From: Halalkalibacter sp. APA_J-10(15)
Lineage (GTDB): Bacteria; Bacillota; Bacilli; Bacillales; Bacillaceae_D
Assembly (NCBI RefSeq): GCF_023017105.1
Contig: NZ_JALKEV010000016.1
Span: 56,207 to 120,206, forward strand
Length of the DNA: 64,000 nt
Reading direction: 5' to 3'
In this document: one piece after another, positions 25,313 through 34,489 of the stretch
How positions within the stretch are numbered: position 1 is the stretch's first letter
Layout: every line of letters begins with the position of its first letter
Position numbers and translations under genes: made by a program
Notes under the pieces: model-generated
Told to the model about the DNA's origin: nothing
Seen by the model: the letters and a program-made list of their open reading frames with translations, nothing else
The model's database searches: none

Positions 25313-26379
25313 TAAGCCTCCTTTTCTTTATTTAATGCATCCCATATGCCCCATAAATACATAATTCCTAACGCACGGTCATATAAGCCATATCCTGGAC
25401 GACACTTTTCATCCCAAATATGTCGACCATGATCAGGCCTTGCATACCCTGTAAAATCAATATCATGATATGCTTTCATAATATCGAGAATATGAACGGT
25501 TCCATCTTCTGACCGATGGGATGTTTCAATAAAATCACCATTTTCAAAGGTTTTCACGTTACGGATATGTGCAAAATGGATACGATCTGCAAATGAACGG
25601 ACCATATCAGCTACATTATTCTCAAGATTAGCTCCCAAAGACCCACTACATAACGTCAATCCATTGTATTGATCATCGACTAGTTTTAAGAAGCGTTCAA
25701 TATTTTTTTTACTTGTCATAATTCTTGGTAGTCCAAAAACGGAAAACGGTGGATCATCAGGGTGAATGGCCATCTTAATGTCATGTTTACGTGCTACTGG
25801 AATAATTTTTTCAAGAAAATAGTGTAGATGCTTCCATAGATCTTCTTCTGTTACACCTTCATATTGTCTGAACAAATTCGTTAAGTGCTTTAGGCGTTCT
25901 GGTTCCCAGCCTGGCATCGTCAAATGCGAATTTTCAGCGATTTCCTTTACAAGTTCCATCGGATCAGTATTAGTAATTTTAGCGTTTTCAAAAAAGAGAG
26001 CCGTTGAACCATCTGACATCTCCTTGAATAAATCGGTTCTAGTCCAATCAAATACTGGCATGAAGTTGTAGCAAATCACTTTTACTCCTACCTCTGCTAA
26101 TCGTTCAATCGTTTGTATATAATTTTCAATATATTGATCTCTTGATGGTAAGCCTAATTTAATATCTTCATGGATATTTACACTTTCAACAACATCAATA
26201 TGGAATCCGTATTGATTGGCTTGTCGCTTCACTTCCTTTATTCTTTCAAGTGGCCAAGCTTCCCCAGCTGGAATATCATGTAATGCCCAAACGAGCCCCT
26301 CCACTCCCGGAACTTGCTTAATATGTTCTAACGGAATGAAATCATTCCCTTCACCAAACCAGCGAAATACCATCCTCAT
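25312..26379 (-). CDS. uxuA: Mannonate dehydratase
   Basis: The ATG at 26379 follows AAGGAG by ten bases; a GTG one codon upstream is less likely. The 355-residue product fits UxuA, with [20 protein letters not shown] at the N-terminus, [19 protein letters not shown], the metal-site His in FAHIRNV, and [14 protein letters not shown] near the end. It dehydrates D-mannonate to 2-keto-3-deoxygluconate with a divalent metal in the cytoplasm. It is the first enzyme gene of the operon. A cre-like site lies upstream, between it and the GntR regulator gene. Confidence 0.95.
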   Translation of the reverse strand: MRMVFRWFGEGNDFIPLEHIKQVPGVEGLVWALHDIPAGEAWPLERIKEVKRQANQYGFHIDVVESVNIHEDIKLGLPSRDQYIENYIQTIERLAEVGVKVICYNFMPVFDWTRTDLFKEMSDGSTALFFENAKITNTDPMELVKEIAENSHLTMPGWEPERLKHLTNLFRQYEGVTEEDLWKHLHYFLEKIIPVARKHDIKMAIHPDDPPFSVFGLPRIMTSKKNIERFLKLVDDQYNGLTLCSGSLGANLENNVADMVRSFADRIHFAHIRNVKTFENGDFIETSHRSEDGTVHILDIMKAYHDIDFTGYARPDHGRHIWDEKCRPGYGLYDRALGIMYLWGIWDALNKEKEA

Positions 26380-26410
26380 CACACATCATCTCCTTCAACC
26401 GATAAATATT

Positions 26411-26425
26411 TTAAAAACGTTTTCA
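26411..26425 (-). promoter_or_regulatory. cre-like site upstream of uxuA
   Basis: On the minus strand the site reads TTGAAAACGTTTTTA, matching 14 of 15 consensus positions of WTGNAANCGNWNNCW. It lies about 32-46 bp upstream of the uxuA ATG, a position suited to CcpA repression. Confidence 0.5.
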
Positions 26426-26498
26426 ACGCAATCGACAATAATGTTGATATGCATCTATAATATCGTTATTGACACATGTTAGCTTTGTCTTATTCTGC

Positions 26499-27185
26499 TT
26501 ATTTCTCAAAATAATGAGGGTATTCTTTGAATAAGCGTTTTTGTTCTTCTTTTACTATTGAAAGATGCTTAATAATCATTTCTTTTACTATTGATTTATT
26601 TTTTTGCTTAATACCCTTTAATAAAATTTCATGTTGCTCTAATATAGGGTCCCAATCATAATTTTCAACTAAGCTTAAAAGCCTAACACGATTCAAGTGA
26701 ACATTCACATGTTGAATGATGTTCCAGACTCTATTTTTGTTACAACCGCTAGCAATGGTTTGATGAAATTGTTCATCCAATTGAAAAAACTGTTCATAGT
26801 CTTTCATTTCGACACATTTTCTTTGCATATGTATGTTAACTTCTAGCTTAGCAAGTGCTGATTGATCAAACTCGTCACAAGCCGTTTCAAGTACAGCACG
26901 TTCAAGATGTTCACGAATAAATCGAGCCTCTTCTACATGATTTAAATCAATGAATGTAACAAATGACCCCCTTTGTGGGTACACTTCAAGTAACTGATCT
27001 TGCACAAGCTTTAAAAATGCTTCTCTTACAGGGGTTCTACTTACATTTAACCGTTCAGATATGTCTTTTTCTGATATATTTGTACCTGGTTCTAGCTTTA
27101 GTGTAATAATATTATCGCGAAGCACATGGTAGACATAATCCCTCGTTGATGAAAATGATTGTCGTATACCTTGATCTATGATCAT
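26499..27185 (-). CDS. GntR-family (FCD) transcriptional regulator of the hexuronate operon
   Basis: This 228-residue regulator has a winged helix-turn-helix (about 12-78: GTNISEKDISERLNVSRTPV, then REAFLKLVQDQLLEVY) and an FCD effector domain (about 85-215) with metal/ligand His residues typical of UxuR/ExuR-type proteins (REHLERAVLE, DEQFHQTIA). It lies upstream of uxuA in the same direction and is likely its repressor, released by a hexuronate intermediate. A palindrome CATACTAGTATG 32-43 bp upstream of its own start may be the operator. Ligand and name are inferred from context. Confidence 0.9.
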   Translation of the reverse strand: MIIDQGIRQSFSSTRDYVYHVLRDNIITLKLEPGTNISEKDISERLNVSRTPVREAFLKLVQDQLLEVYPQRGSFVTFIDLNHVEEARFIREHLERAVLETACDEFDQSALAKLEVNIHMQRKCVEMKDYEQFFQLDEQFHQTIASGCNKNRVWNIIQHVNVHLNRVRLLSLVENYDWDPILEQHEILLKGIKQKNKSIVKEMIIKHLSIVKEEQKRLFKEYPHYFEK

Positions 27186-27208
27186 ATGACTACCCCCTTT
27201 CTGATTAC

Positions 27209-27228
27209 CATACTACCATACTAGTATG
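27209..27228 (-). promoter_or_regulatory. Candidate operator of the GntR regulator
   Basis: A perfect 12-bp palindrome CATACTAGTATG (27217-27228) is preceded one base away by a direct half-site CATACTA (27209-27215). It lies just upstream of the regulator gene, a typical autoregulation position. It does not recur in the uxuA leader. Confidence 0.4.
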
Positions 27229-27447
27229 AAGAAAGAAAGAAAATCTCCTGTTTTACAGTCATTTTTTCAGAGAACTATCTTTTTTTAATGCTCTCTATAT
27301 TGATGGCCGATTATACGAAATAAAAACGAAACCTTTCTTCTAATCAGGGGTCTTTAAACCGATTATTCGCGCTATTCTATTTCGTAGTGAAAATAAACGA
27401 TTGACCTAGTGTGGTGAAGATTGAAAAGTAGCAACAGATTTACCTAC

Positions 27448-28650
27448 TTATTTCATTCTATTTATGATCGTCTCTAAACTTTCATAGGAAACGGCACCAA
27501 TCACTTTATCTCGAATCACTCCATGTTCATCAATAAAATAAGTAGTAGGAGTATAATATGCTTCATATAAGTGCCTTGCTTCTCCTTCTTTATCTAATAA
27601 AACAGGAAAGGTTAATTTCTGTTCATTATGAACAATTTGCTCAACAACGTGTACGTTTTCTTCTTGCGTTGTTAAATTAACAGCAATAATCTTAACCCCT
27701 TTCTCATCGTAGTCTTGATAGAACTCTTGCATGTGTGGCATTTCAACTCTACAAGGCGGGCACCATGTCGCCCAAAAATTAAGAATAACCTTCTCACCTT
27801 GAAAATCAGATAAGCTTTTATTCTCTCCGTCAAATTGGGCTAACTGAATGTCGGGTGCATATTGACCGATTTGAATACCTATTTCGATTTCATCTGCAAC
27901 GAACAGATTCTCATGCTCTTCTTCAAATAGATGATCCCCTATAACACCAACGCTTAAAGCACTAACAAGTAAAAGGGTTACAGAAGTCGATAGCCTTTTC
28001 CTTGAAGTGGTTTTGTCTCTCGATTGTAGATACATTGAAATAAGTATGCAGACACTGATGATCAGAAAAAGCAACTGACGTGATTGATAAACTAAAAACA
28101 ATGTATCACCTGGATAGAAAAAACCGAGGAGTACTTGGGATAAGCTATAGATGATGGATAAAAATCTTAAATACAATCGATCATTCCAGAGAAACATCAA
28201 AACAAAACTCGCTACTATCATTTGCCCTATACTATAAAAAGGTAATTCTAGTATGTGTCTAATCTCAAAAACAGCTAATCCACTAATCATACAAATAAAC
28301 AAAAGCCTTACATAACCGCGCATTAATTCATTATTTTTCTTCGATTGAATATAAAGATACACAATAGATACAATCACAGCCAAAATGATACCTCTTCGTC
28401 CTCCGTCAAAATACAGCACACTAAGGGGGTTGTCCCAAACATAGCTAAAATAGAAAAGAACATAACTAAACTTCCACGTTAAGAAGCTATAAAATAACGC
28501 ATTAAATATCGCATCTATTTTCCATTTTTCATCATAGTTTCTATACTTCACAAACATGTACATAACGACATTTGCGACAATAAGAGCCATTACCATATAC
28601 AACCATATTATTGGTATATTAAGTGATCCTAATTGAATATCGTTCATCAT
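27448..28650 (-). CDS. Polytopic membrane protein fused to a TlpA/ResA-like thioredoxin domain
   Basis: This 400-residue protein has about seven membrane helices in residues 12-240, then an extracytoplasmic thioredoxin-like domain (about 260-400) with active site WCPPC (Cys297, Cys300) and the cis-Pro loop YYTPTTYFID. The membrane part includes NPLSVLYFDGGRRGIILA, which resembles the GG-containing motif of prolipoprotein diacylglyceryl transferase (Lgt). The usual catalytic His/Arg set is not all evident, so it may be an inactive relative or only similar in fold. The thioredoxin part would reduce or oxidise disulfides outside the membrane. The first of two ATGs follows AGGAGGG. Confidence 0.82.
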   Translation of the reverse strand: MMNDIQLGSLNIPIIWLYMVMALIVANVVMYMFVKYRNYDEKWKIDAIFNALFYSFLTWKFSYVLFYFSYVWDNPLSVLYFDGGRRGIILAVIVSIVYLYIQSKKNNELMRGYVRLLFICMISGLAVFEIRHILELPFYSIGQMIVASFVLMFLWNDRLYLRFLSIIYSLSQVLLGFFYPGDTLFLVYQSRQLLFLIISVCILISMYLQSRDKTTSRKRLSTSVTLLLVSALSVGVIGDHLFEEEHENLFVADEIEIGIQIGQYAPDIQLAQFDGENKSLSDFQGEKVILNFWATWCPPCRVEMPHMQEFYQDYDEKGVKIIAVNLTTQEENVHVVEQIVHNEQKLTFPVLLDKEGEARHLYEAYYTPTTYFIDEHGVIRDKVIGAVSYESLETIINRMK

Positions 28651-28846
28651 CTCTTCCCTCCTAAATCCTCTTTTCTTTCAAACTATACACTCAAAAGTAT
28701 ACAAGTCAAACGATCAACACGAGTTTAACCAAGTAGTTAGATTAATCATGAGCTAAACTTTCCAAAGAGAGTTCTATATTTTCACTAGTTTTCTTATGGA
28801 CAACCTTTGTTATAATGCTTGGAATAAGAGAATAAGGAGGAAAAAG

Positions 28847-29998
28847 ATGACAACACATAAAGGTGCTTATTATTCTGGGGAATACCGTAATCTTTTTCAA
28901 TACTATGGATATTCTACAGAAGAGATTAATCAACGTATTGCAGTCACATGGAATCAGCTTTTTCATGGAGATGACGACACAAGAATTTACTATGAGGTCA
29001 ATGATACACTCGCCTATATGTTAGATACAGGTAACGTTGATGTACGTACTGAAGGAATGTCGTACGGCATGATGATGGCTGTTCAAATGAATGATCAAGC
29101 AATGTTCGATAAACTGTGGAACTGGACCATGACTTATATGTATATGGATAGTGGTGAAAATGCAGGGTACTTTGCTTGGTCTTGTAAACCAGATGGGACA
29201 AAACTTGCTTATGGACCTGCGTCAGATGGTGAAGAATATTTTGCAATGGCATTATTTTTTGCTTCACATCGTTGGGGTGACCGAACCAATCCGTTTAATT
29301 ACGGAGAACAAGCTAGAAAGCTTTTACATGACTGCATTCATAAAGGGGAAAATAATGACGGATATCCGATGTGGAACCCAGATAATTATTTAATCAAATT
29401 TATACCGAACTGTGAATTTACTGATCCTTCTTATCACCTCCCCCATTTCTATGAGTTATTTAGCTTATGGGCTAATAAAGAAGATCGCTCCTTTTGGAAA
29501 AATGCTGCAACAGCTAGTCGTCACTACTTACCAAAAGCCTGCCATCCTATAACAGGATTAGCACCTGAATACTCATTTTATGATGGCAAACCAAATCATA
29601 TTCGGGGCTTTGGCCACTTTTTCAGTGATTCCTATCGTGTTGCCGCAAATATTGGACTTGATAGTGAATGGTTTGGCGAGAACGACTGGGCACAGGAAGA
29701 AGCGGAAAAAATCCAATCCTTTTTTGCTAATATAGAACCCGATGATTATCGTCGTTATACAATTGAAGGAGAACCTTTCGAAGAGAAGTCGCTTCATCCA
29801 GTAGGCTTACTTGCAACAAATGCAATGGCAGCGCTCGCATCACCAGATGGCCCTGATGCTAAATCATCAGTTGAGCTTTTTTGGAATACTCCTGTTAGAA
29901 AAGGAGAAAGGCGTTATTATGATAACTGCCTATACCTATTTGCTATGCTTGCATTAAGTGGACAATTTAATATGTACTTTCCAAAGCAAGGCTCTTAA
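28847..29998 (+). CDS. GH8 reducing-end xylose-releasing exo-oligoxylanase
   Basis: The ATG at 28847 follows AAGGAGG; the ORF opens upstream at 28796 but without a Shine-Dalgarno. The 383-residue protein has no signal peptide, so it acts in the cytoplasm. Its sequence follows the Bacillus halodurans exo-oligoxylanase (Rex). The general acid is Glu69 (VRTEGMSYGM), the conserved Asp127 lies in PASDGEEYF, the candidate base is Asp261 (FFSDSYRVAAN), and His317 is in SLHPVGLL. It removes xylose from the reducing end of xylo-oligosaccharides. A TATAAT at 28811 gives a promoter. It is transcribed toward the DUF624 gene and the xylanase operon. Confidence 0.94.
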   Translation: MTTHKGAYYSGEYRNLFQYYGYSTEEINQRIAVTWNQLFHGDDDTRIYYEVNDTLAYMLDTGNVDVRTEGMSYGMMMAVQMNDQAMFDKLWNWTMTYMYMDSGENAGYFAWSCKPDGTKLAYGPASDGEEYFAMALFFASHRWGDRTNPFNYGEQARKLLHDCIHKGENNDGYPMWNPDNYLIKFIPNCEFTDPSYHLPHFYELFSLWANKEDRSFWKNAATASRHYLPKACHPITGLAPEYSFYDGKPNHIRGFGHFFSDSYRVAANIGLDSEWFGENDWAQEEAEKIQSFFANIEPDDYRRYTIEGEPFEEKSLHPVGLLATNAMAALASPDGPDAKSSVELFWNTPVRKGERRYYDNCLYLFAMLALSGQFNMYFPKQGS

Positions 29999-30016
29999 TG
30001 GAAATTAGTTTCAAGG

Positions 30017-30042
30017 AAAAATTCGAATTCGTTCGGGTTTTT
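30017..30042 (+). terminator. Terminator of the GH8 gene with TTCG tetraloop
   Basis: AAAAATTCGAA pairs with TTCGGGTTTTT (including two G-T pairs) around a TTCG tetraloop, followed by CTTTTTTC. It starts 19 bases after the stop codon. Confidence 0.85.
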
Positions 30043-30305
30043 CTTTTTTCATTATTCAAGATCGTAAAATACGGCTTAATACGTGAGCTCGAACTATAAA
30101 CGATACTTTCTCCAATCCCGGGATGAGAAAACGTCGGTGAGGCAGATGGCACAGGTGAAGAATGTTCTTCATGATGTTGGAAAGGGGCGTGTTAAGGTAG
30201 GATAAGTCTTCTTCATTTGCTCTTTCTATCGTACTAAGAGAACGTATGAAAACTATGCGTGGTGTGAATAATAGCCATTATAAAAACCTAACAAGAAGCT
30301 TTCGT

Positions 30306-30342
30306 GGGCACTGACACTGACAAGTCAACTTTTTCAGTGCCC
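30306..30342 (+). terminator. Second hairpin downstream of the GH8 gene
   Basis: GGGCACTGA pairs with TCAGTGCCC across a 19-base loop. It shares the CACTGA-type stem with the hairpins at 4540 and 40013. Confidence 0.65.
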
Positions 30343-30413
30343 TTACTTATTCTCCTCATTAGGTAATGCATTATGAAATTAGACTATTCAAAATCAACTA
30401 AAACATACATATG

Positions 30414-31070
30414 TTAAGATGCATTTTCTGCTGTTTTTTCCTCCAACGCTTCCTTTTTACGTTCTAAGCGCATAAACGCAACATGAGCATTCCCCATAAT
30501 ACAGAAACCGATCACGCTAAAGAAAAAGAGAGGTATTAAACCTTGAATAAAATCAAACAACAAATACAATAGAAACAGACCTAATAGCATAGATATAGTT
30601 ATGAACGGACTAATAAATCCAATTAATATCGATTGCTTAATATATTGAAAAAATTTCAAATCAAAGTGTACATAAACAGGTATTAAATAAAGAACCAAAA
30701 TTAAATATAAAAGTGCAGCAATTAAAAACACGCCTGTTAACAATGTCCCAACAAATCCACTAAGAGTGGAAAGAAAAACAAAGTCTACATATAGGACATA
30801 GCCAACTACGATTAACAAGAGGCCAAATAGGTTTGACTTTATAAATTCATTTTTATACGTTGTTGCAAATAGTTTAAATACTCTAACATGAGATTCGCCC
30901 ATTAAAAATTTTCGATAAACGGTATACATAGCTACTGTTGCTGGCATAAAACCAAAAACACCTAAGCCTAGTACCGTGAAAATGATCCATAAAAAATTCA
31001 AATAGCAGGCATACATGATTTTCTCTGAAATACGATAAAAACTCCCCCACATACCTTCTTGATTGTTCAT
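30414..31070 (-). CDS. DUF624 membrane protein (YesL-like)
   Basis: The ATG at 31070 (MNNQEGMWGSFYR) follows GGGAGGTGG; the upstream frame start at 31085 has no better signal. The 218-residue product has about five membrane helices, with the family features FYRISEKIMYACYLNFLWII and GFMPATVAMYTVYRKF. DUF624/YesL proteins are regularly found in Bacillus operons with YesM/YesN-type two-component systems and LplB/LplC-type sugar permeases, as here. Their function is unknown; a regulatory or accessory transport role is suspected. It is probably the last gene of the xylo-oligosaccharide operon. Confidence 0.9.
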   Translation of the reverse strand: MNNQEGMWGSFYRISEKIMYACYLNFLWIIFTVLGLGVFGFMPATVAMYTVYRKFLMGESHVRVFKLFATTYKNEFIKSNLFGLLLIVVGYVLYVDFVFLSTLSGFVGTLLTGVFLIAALLYLILVLYLIPVYVHFDLKFFQYIKQSILIGFISPFITISMLLGLFLLYLLFDFIQGLIPLFFFSVIGFCIMGNAHVAFMRLERKKEALEEKTAENAS

Positions 31071-31221
31071 AAAACCACCTCCCATGTATCCCTTTTCATT
31101 ATATCATAGATCAAATGAATAAACTATCTATCACTTATGAGTAAAACAGGTAAAAAAGCAAGTTCAGTGATTTCACTATTGAATTCATTTTTTATTTCTT
31201 TAAAAATAGATTCTTTCACAT

Positions 31222-32229
31222 TCATCCCTCTGATTTCTGCACGACCTTCCAAAAAGATTGCTTAGGATTAAAATATTCATCAAATAAAAATGGCCAGTTT
31301 TTTCTCCCTTTCACTGGAAAGTTAGATAACCAAGTATAATCATCTGCACCTCCCCAAAAAGTAACAGAGCTTATGACATCCCTATACTCTCTAAACAAGT
31401 TGAACATTTGTTCATAACGTCTCTCCTGTAAAGCGAGCATTTCCTTTGTCGGTGCCAATAAATCAGTTCGTTTATCCTCCCAAGAAAAAACAGAAAGATC
31501 CATTTCAGTTATCTGAACTTCAAGACCAAGTGATGCATACAATTCAATAGCTTGTTGTATATGTTCAATGGAAGGAGTGTGAATATTCCAATGGGCTTGC
31601 ATTCCTACTCCATGAATAGGAACTTTTTTTTCTAGCAATGATTTCACAAGCTTATATATTTTATCTCGTTTTATTGGATCAGATTCATTATAATCATTAT
31701 AAAAAAGTGTTGCATTCGGATCGGCTTTATTTGCTGTATGAAAAGCACGCTCAATAAATTCTTCCCCTGCCAATTCAAGCCATTGAGATTGTCTTAAAAA
31801 ACGATCCTCTTCATCTGCAATCACCTCATTTACTACGTCCCAGCTATAAACCTGGTTTACATAACGACTTACTACTGTTTCAATATGTTGATCCATCCTC
31901 TTCAATAATCGTTCCCGGTCCACCGTTTGTCCAGATTCATTCTTAAACATCCAATTAGGACATTGATTGTGCCATACAAGTGTATGTCCTCTTACACCTA
32001 AATTATGTTCGTTTGCAAAGGAGACAAGTTGATCACTATAATCAAAATCAAATTCTCCTTCTTCGGGCTGTAGCATTTCTGGTTTCATTTCATTTTCTGC
32101 TGTGATGCTATTAAACTGTGTTGTTACTAAATCCTTTGCCGAGTGCAACGTCCATTTGTTAACCGCTGCTCCAATTTTAAAGTCGTCTTTAAACACTTCT
32201 TTTAATCGTGGTATTTCCTTTTTCATCAT
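31222..32229 (-). CDS. Intracellular GH10 endo-1,4-beta-xylanase
   Basis: The ATG at 32229 (MMKKEIPRLKEVF) follows GGAGGAG; a second ATG is one codon on. The 335-residue GH10 barrel has the acid/base Glu135 in SWDVVNEVIADE and the nucleophile Glu242 in ITEMDLSVF. It lacks a signal peptide and closely resembles Geobacillus intracellular xylanase IXT6 (SITAENEMKPEMLQPEEGEF, then a conserved VRGHTLVWHNQ). It would cut imported xylo-oligosaccharides in the cytoplasm, complementing the GH8 enzyme. It follows the second permease gene across a 76-bp gap with a hairpin. Confidence 0.95.
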   Translation of the reverse strand: MMKKEIPRLKEVFKDDFKIGAAVNKWTLHSAKDLVTTQFNSITAENEMKPEMLQPEEGEFDFDYSDQLVSFANEHNLGVRGHTLVWHNQCPNWMFKNESGQTVDRERLLKRMDQHIETVVSRYVNQVYSWDVVNEVIADEEDRFLRQSQWLELAGEEFIERAFHTANKADPNATLFYNDYNESDPIKRDKIYKLVKSLLEKKVPIHGVGMQAHWNIHTPSIEHIQQAIELYASLGLEVQITEMDLSVFSWEDKRTDLLAPTKEMLALQERRYEQMFNLFREYRDVISSVTFWGGADDYTWLSNFPVKGRKNWPFLFDEYFNPKQSFWKVVQKSEG

Positions 32230-32253
32230 AATCTCCTCCAACAAATAGAAGAA

Positions 32254-32288
32254 TGCCTCACCGTTACTAGAACGTTTTTAGTGAGACA
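32254..32288 (-). terminator. Possible attenuator hairpin between permease and xylanase genes
   Basis: TGCCTCAC pairs with GTGAGACA (one mismatch) across a 19-base loop. No strong T-run follows on the minus strand, so it may instead stabilise or process the mRNA. Confidence 0.35.
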
Positions 32289-32305
32289 TCCTTACTTCAC
32301 GTTAC

Positions 32306-33235
32306 TTATTCCTTTACCCCACCTAAAGTTAAACCTTTAACAAAATATTTTTGTAAAAATGGATAGACCATAATAATTGGAACACTTGCTACAATCGTCA
32401 TCGTAGCACGAATGGATGTTGGTGTAACACGCTCAGATTGTCCTGATTGAGAATCAGCGAATCCACTCGTAGCAGAACCTCCACCCATTGACATCGATGA
32501 CGTTTGTAAGATTTTCATTAATTCATATTGCAATGTACTTAGAGATTGAATACTTGAGTTATACAAGAAAACATCAAACCATTGATTCCATTGGAAAACG
32601 GCTACGAACAAAGCAACTGTCGCAAGAACTGGTAACGAAAGAGGCAGCACAATTCGGAAAAAGATCGTAAAATCACCACCGCCATCAATTCGAGCTGATT
32701 CAAATAAACTCTCAGGTAATCCATCAATGAAGGAGCGCATAACAATCAAATTAAATGCACTAATTAATCCAGGTAAAATATATACCCAAAAACTCCCAAT
32801 TAAGTGTAAGTCACGCATTAACAAAAATGTTGGAATTAAGCCACCGTTAAAATACATGGTTAATACAAAGATAATCGTAAATGATCTTCTAAATACAAAT
32901 TCTTTTCGACTAATTGCATACGCAACCATCGCTGTAAATAGTAAAGATAAAACAGTACCCACCACTGTACGCAACACACTAATGAATGTTGCCTGATAAA
33001 TAGCTGTTTGACCGAAAACATGCTCATAACTCTTAAATGAGAACTCCCTTGGCCAAAGGTAAATGCCACCCCGAATGGAATCAGACGCATCATTCAGTGA
33101 GATCGCCAGCGTATTTAAAAATGGATAAAGCATCACGACACATAGTAAAATCATGAATATCGTATTCAATGTATCAAATATATAATCTTCTCGTGTTCTA
33201 CGAATATTTCTTTTCTTTTTATTAAACAGACCCAT
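32306..33235 (-). CDS. ABC sugar transporter permease, LplC/YtcP type
   Basis: This 309-residue inner-membrane protein has six helices and the ABC interaction loop ESARIDGGGDFTIFFRIVLP (EAA-type motif). It follows the other permease gene after 12 bp. LplC/YtcP-type permeases import oligosaccharides or aldonic sugars with a second permease and a lipoprotein binding component, usually powered by a shared MsmX-like ATPase encoded elsewhere. From context, the substrate is probably a xylo-oligosaccharide. The ATG follows AAAGGAGG. Confidence 0.94.
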   Translation of the reverse strand: MGLFNKKKRNIRRTREDYIFDTLNTIFMILLCVVMLYPFLNTLAISLNDASDSIRGGIYLWPREFSFKSYEHVFGQTAIYQATFISVLRTVVGTVLSLLFTAMVAYAISRKEFVFRRSFTIIFVLTMYFNGGLIPTFLLMRDLHLIGSFWVYILPGLISAFNLIVMRSFIDGLPESLFESARIDGGGDFTIFFRIVLPLSLPVLATVALFVAVFQWNQWFDVFLYNSSIQSLSTLQYELMKILQTSSMSMGGGSATSGFADSQSGQSERVTPTSIRATMTIVASVPIIMVYPFLQKYFVKGLTLGGVKE

Positions 33236-33247
33236 GGCGCACCTCCT

Positions 33248-34219
33248 TTAGAATAATCTCGCCTGACCAAATTTTTTCGCTAACCCATTCGCTGCAAATA
33301 AGAAGACAAAGGCTACAACTGTTTTGAAGATACCAGCCGCAGTTGCAAGCGAGAAGTTCCCCATTGAAATACCATATTTCAATACAAAAATATCAATGTT
33401 CTCAGAATAATGATAGTTCATCGGGTTTCCTAATAAATATTGCGGTTCGAACCCAGACTCAAGAATGTAACCTAAGTTCATGATAACTAAAATAATAATA
33501 ACTGGTTTCATAGCTGGAATCGTAATATGCATAATTCTTTGGATACGCGATGCACCATCTATTTCAGCTGCTTCATACTGTGATTGATCAATCATTGCTA
33601 TAGCAGCTAAATAAATAATTGTATTCCATCCTACATTTTTCCATGTTTCCGCTGCACCAATAATCCCCCAGAAATACTCTCCTACTCCAAGCCACAAAAT
33701 AGGTTCGTCAATAATACGTAAATTTGTCAAGAGGATATTCACGATACCATTTTCTAACGATAGTGTATAAGATACAATACTAGCCGCTACCACCCACGAT
33801 AAGAAGTGAGGCATGTAACTAATAGTTTGTACAATTCGTCTAAATCCTACATTTCGAATTTCATTTAAAAGAACAGCTAAGCCAATTGCTGTAACAAATC
33901 CTAAAACCATATTAATAAAACTCATCGCAAACGTATTTCGTAATACGATTAAAAACGCATTATCTTGAAACAAAAACATAAAATGATCTAGACCTACCCA
34001 TTCCTGTTCTGTAAAACTTCTAGCAGGTCGGTAGTCTTGGAAGGCCATCGTCCAGCCCCAAACCGGTAAGTAGCGAAATATTAAAACCCAAATAATAAAT
34101 GGGACTGTCATAACTAAAAGCGCTTTTTGTTTAGAACATAGCCTTAATGTTTGTTTTAGCTTTGATTCTTTCTTCTGAATGGTTGGTATTTCAGGTGATG
34201 GCTGACTTTGTAAACTCAA
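33248..34219 (-). CDS. ABC sugar transporter permease, LplB/YteP type
   Basis: This 323-residue protein has six membrane helices. It starts with TTG, seven bases after AGGAGG. The EAA loop is EAAEIDGASRIQRIMHITIP. N-terminal features such as FRYLPVWGWTMAFQDY match LplB/YteP-type permeases. It is the first gene of the transport operon; two cre-like sites lie about 90-130 bp upstream. The operon would normally include a solute-binding lipoprotein near the permeases; none is found between here and the two-component genes, where a repeat fragment lies instead. MsmX-type ATPase is expected elsewhere. Confidence 0.94.
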   Translation of the reverse strand: MSLQSQPSPEIPTIQKKESKLKQTLRLCSKQKALLVMTVPFIIWVLIFRYLPVWGWTMAFQDYRPARSFTEQEWVGLDHFMFLFQDNAFLIVLRNTFAMSFINMVLGFVTAIGLAVLLNEIRNVGFRRIVQTISYMPHFLSWVVAASIVSYTLSLENGIVNILLTNLRIIDEPILWLGVGEYFWGIIGAAETWKNVGWNTIIYLAAIAMIDQSQYEAAEIDGASRIQRIMHITIPAMKPVIIILVIMNLGYILESGFEPQYLLGNPMNYHYSENIDIFVLKYGISMGNFSLATAAGIFKTVVAFVFLFAANGLAKKFGQARLF

Positions 34220-34308
34220 TGCTATCCCTCCTTAAACTCCTTCTTACATTTCATCCTTAACTTACTAATTCTCTACTTCATTTCCCCCTTTTAATCTAAA
34301 GCTCCATC

Positions 34309-34322
34309 TGTAAGCGATTTCA
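34309..34322 (+). promoter_or_regulatory. cre-like site 1 upstream of the permease operon
   Basis: TGTAAGCGATTTCA fits the core TGNAANCGNWNNCW; the preceding base is C instead of A/T. It lies 90-103 bp upstream of the permease TTG. Confidence 0.45.
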
Positions 34323-34335
34323 ACTAATACTGTTA

Positions 34336-34350
34336 TTTTACCGCTTACAA
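34336..34350 (-). promoter_or_regulatory. cre-like site 2 upstream of the permease operon
   Basis: The minus strand reads TTGTAAGCGGTAAAA, matching all but one position of WTGNAANCGNWNNCW. Two such sites 14 bp apart suggest CcpA control of the operon. Confidence 0.4.
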
Positions 34351-34489
34351 TTCATTTCAACGACCATTAAAACTATAGTTCTTACTTTGAAAAATTAATT
34401 TAGTACTCCATCCGACAATAATTTTTCTTTTTCATCCACTTCATACTTAGGAAATCCTGAAAATATTCATTACAGAATAAATGTTTACA

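Larger units (their letters stand above)
29999..30413. other. Gene-free interval between the GH8 and DUF624 genes
   Basis: This 415-bp stretch holds two hairpin terminators (30017-30042 and 30306-30342). Between them is a somewhat more GC-rich patch (about 30090-30220) that does not encode a convincing protein. It may be another dispersed intergenic repeat fragment, though I cannot show that here. Confidence 0.5.

Noticed and set aside
30090-30220. Possible small gene between the GH8 and DUF624 genes
   Set aside because: Open frames there have no start signals and an improbable composition; more likely intergenic repeat material.
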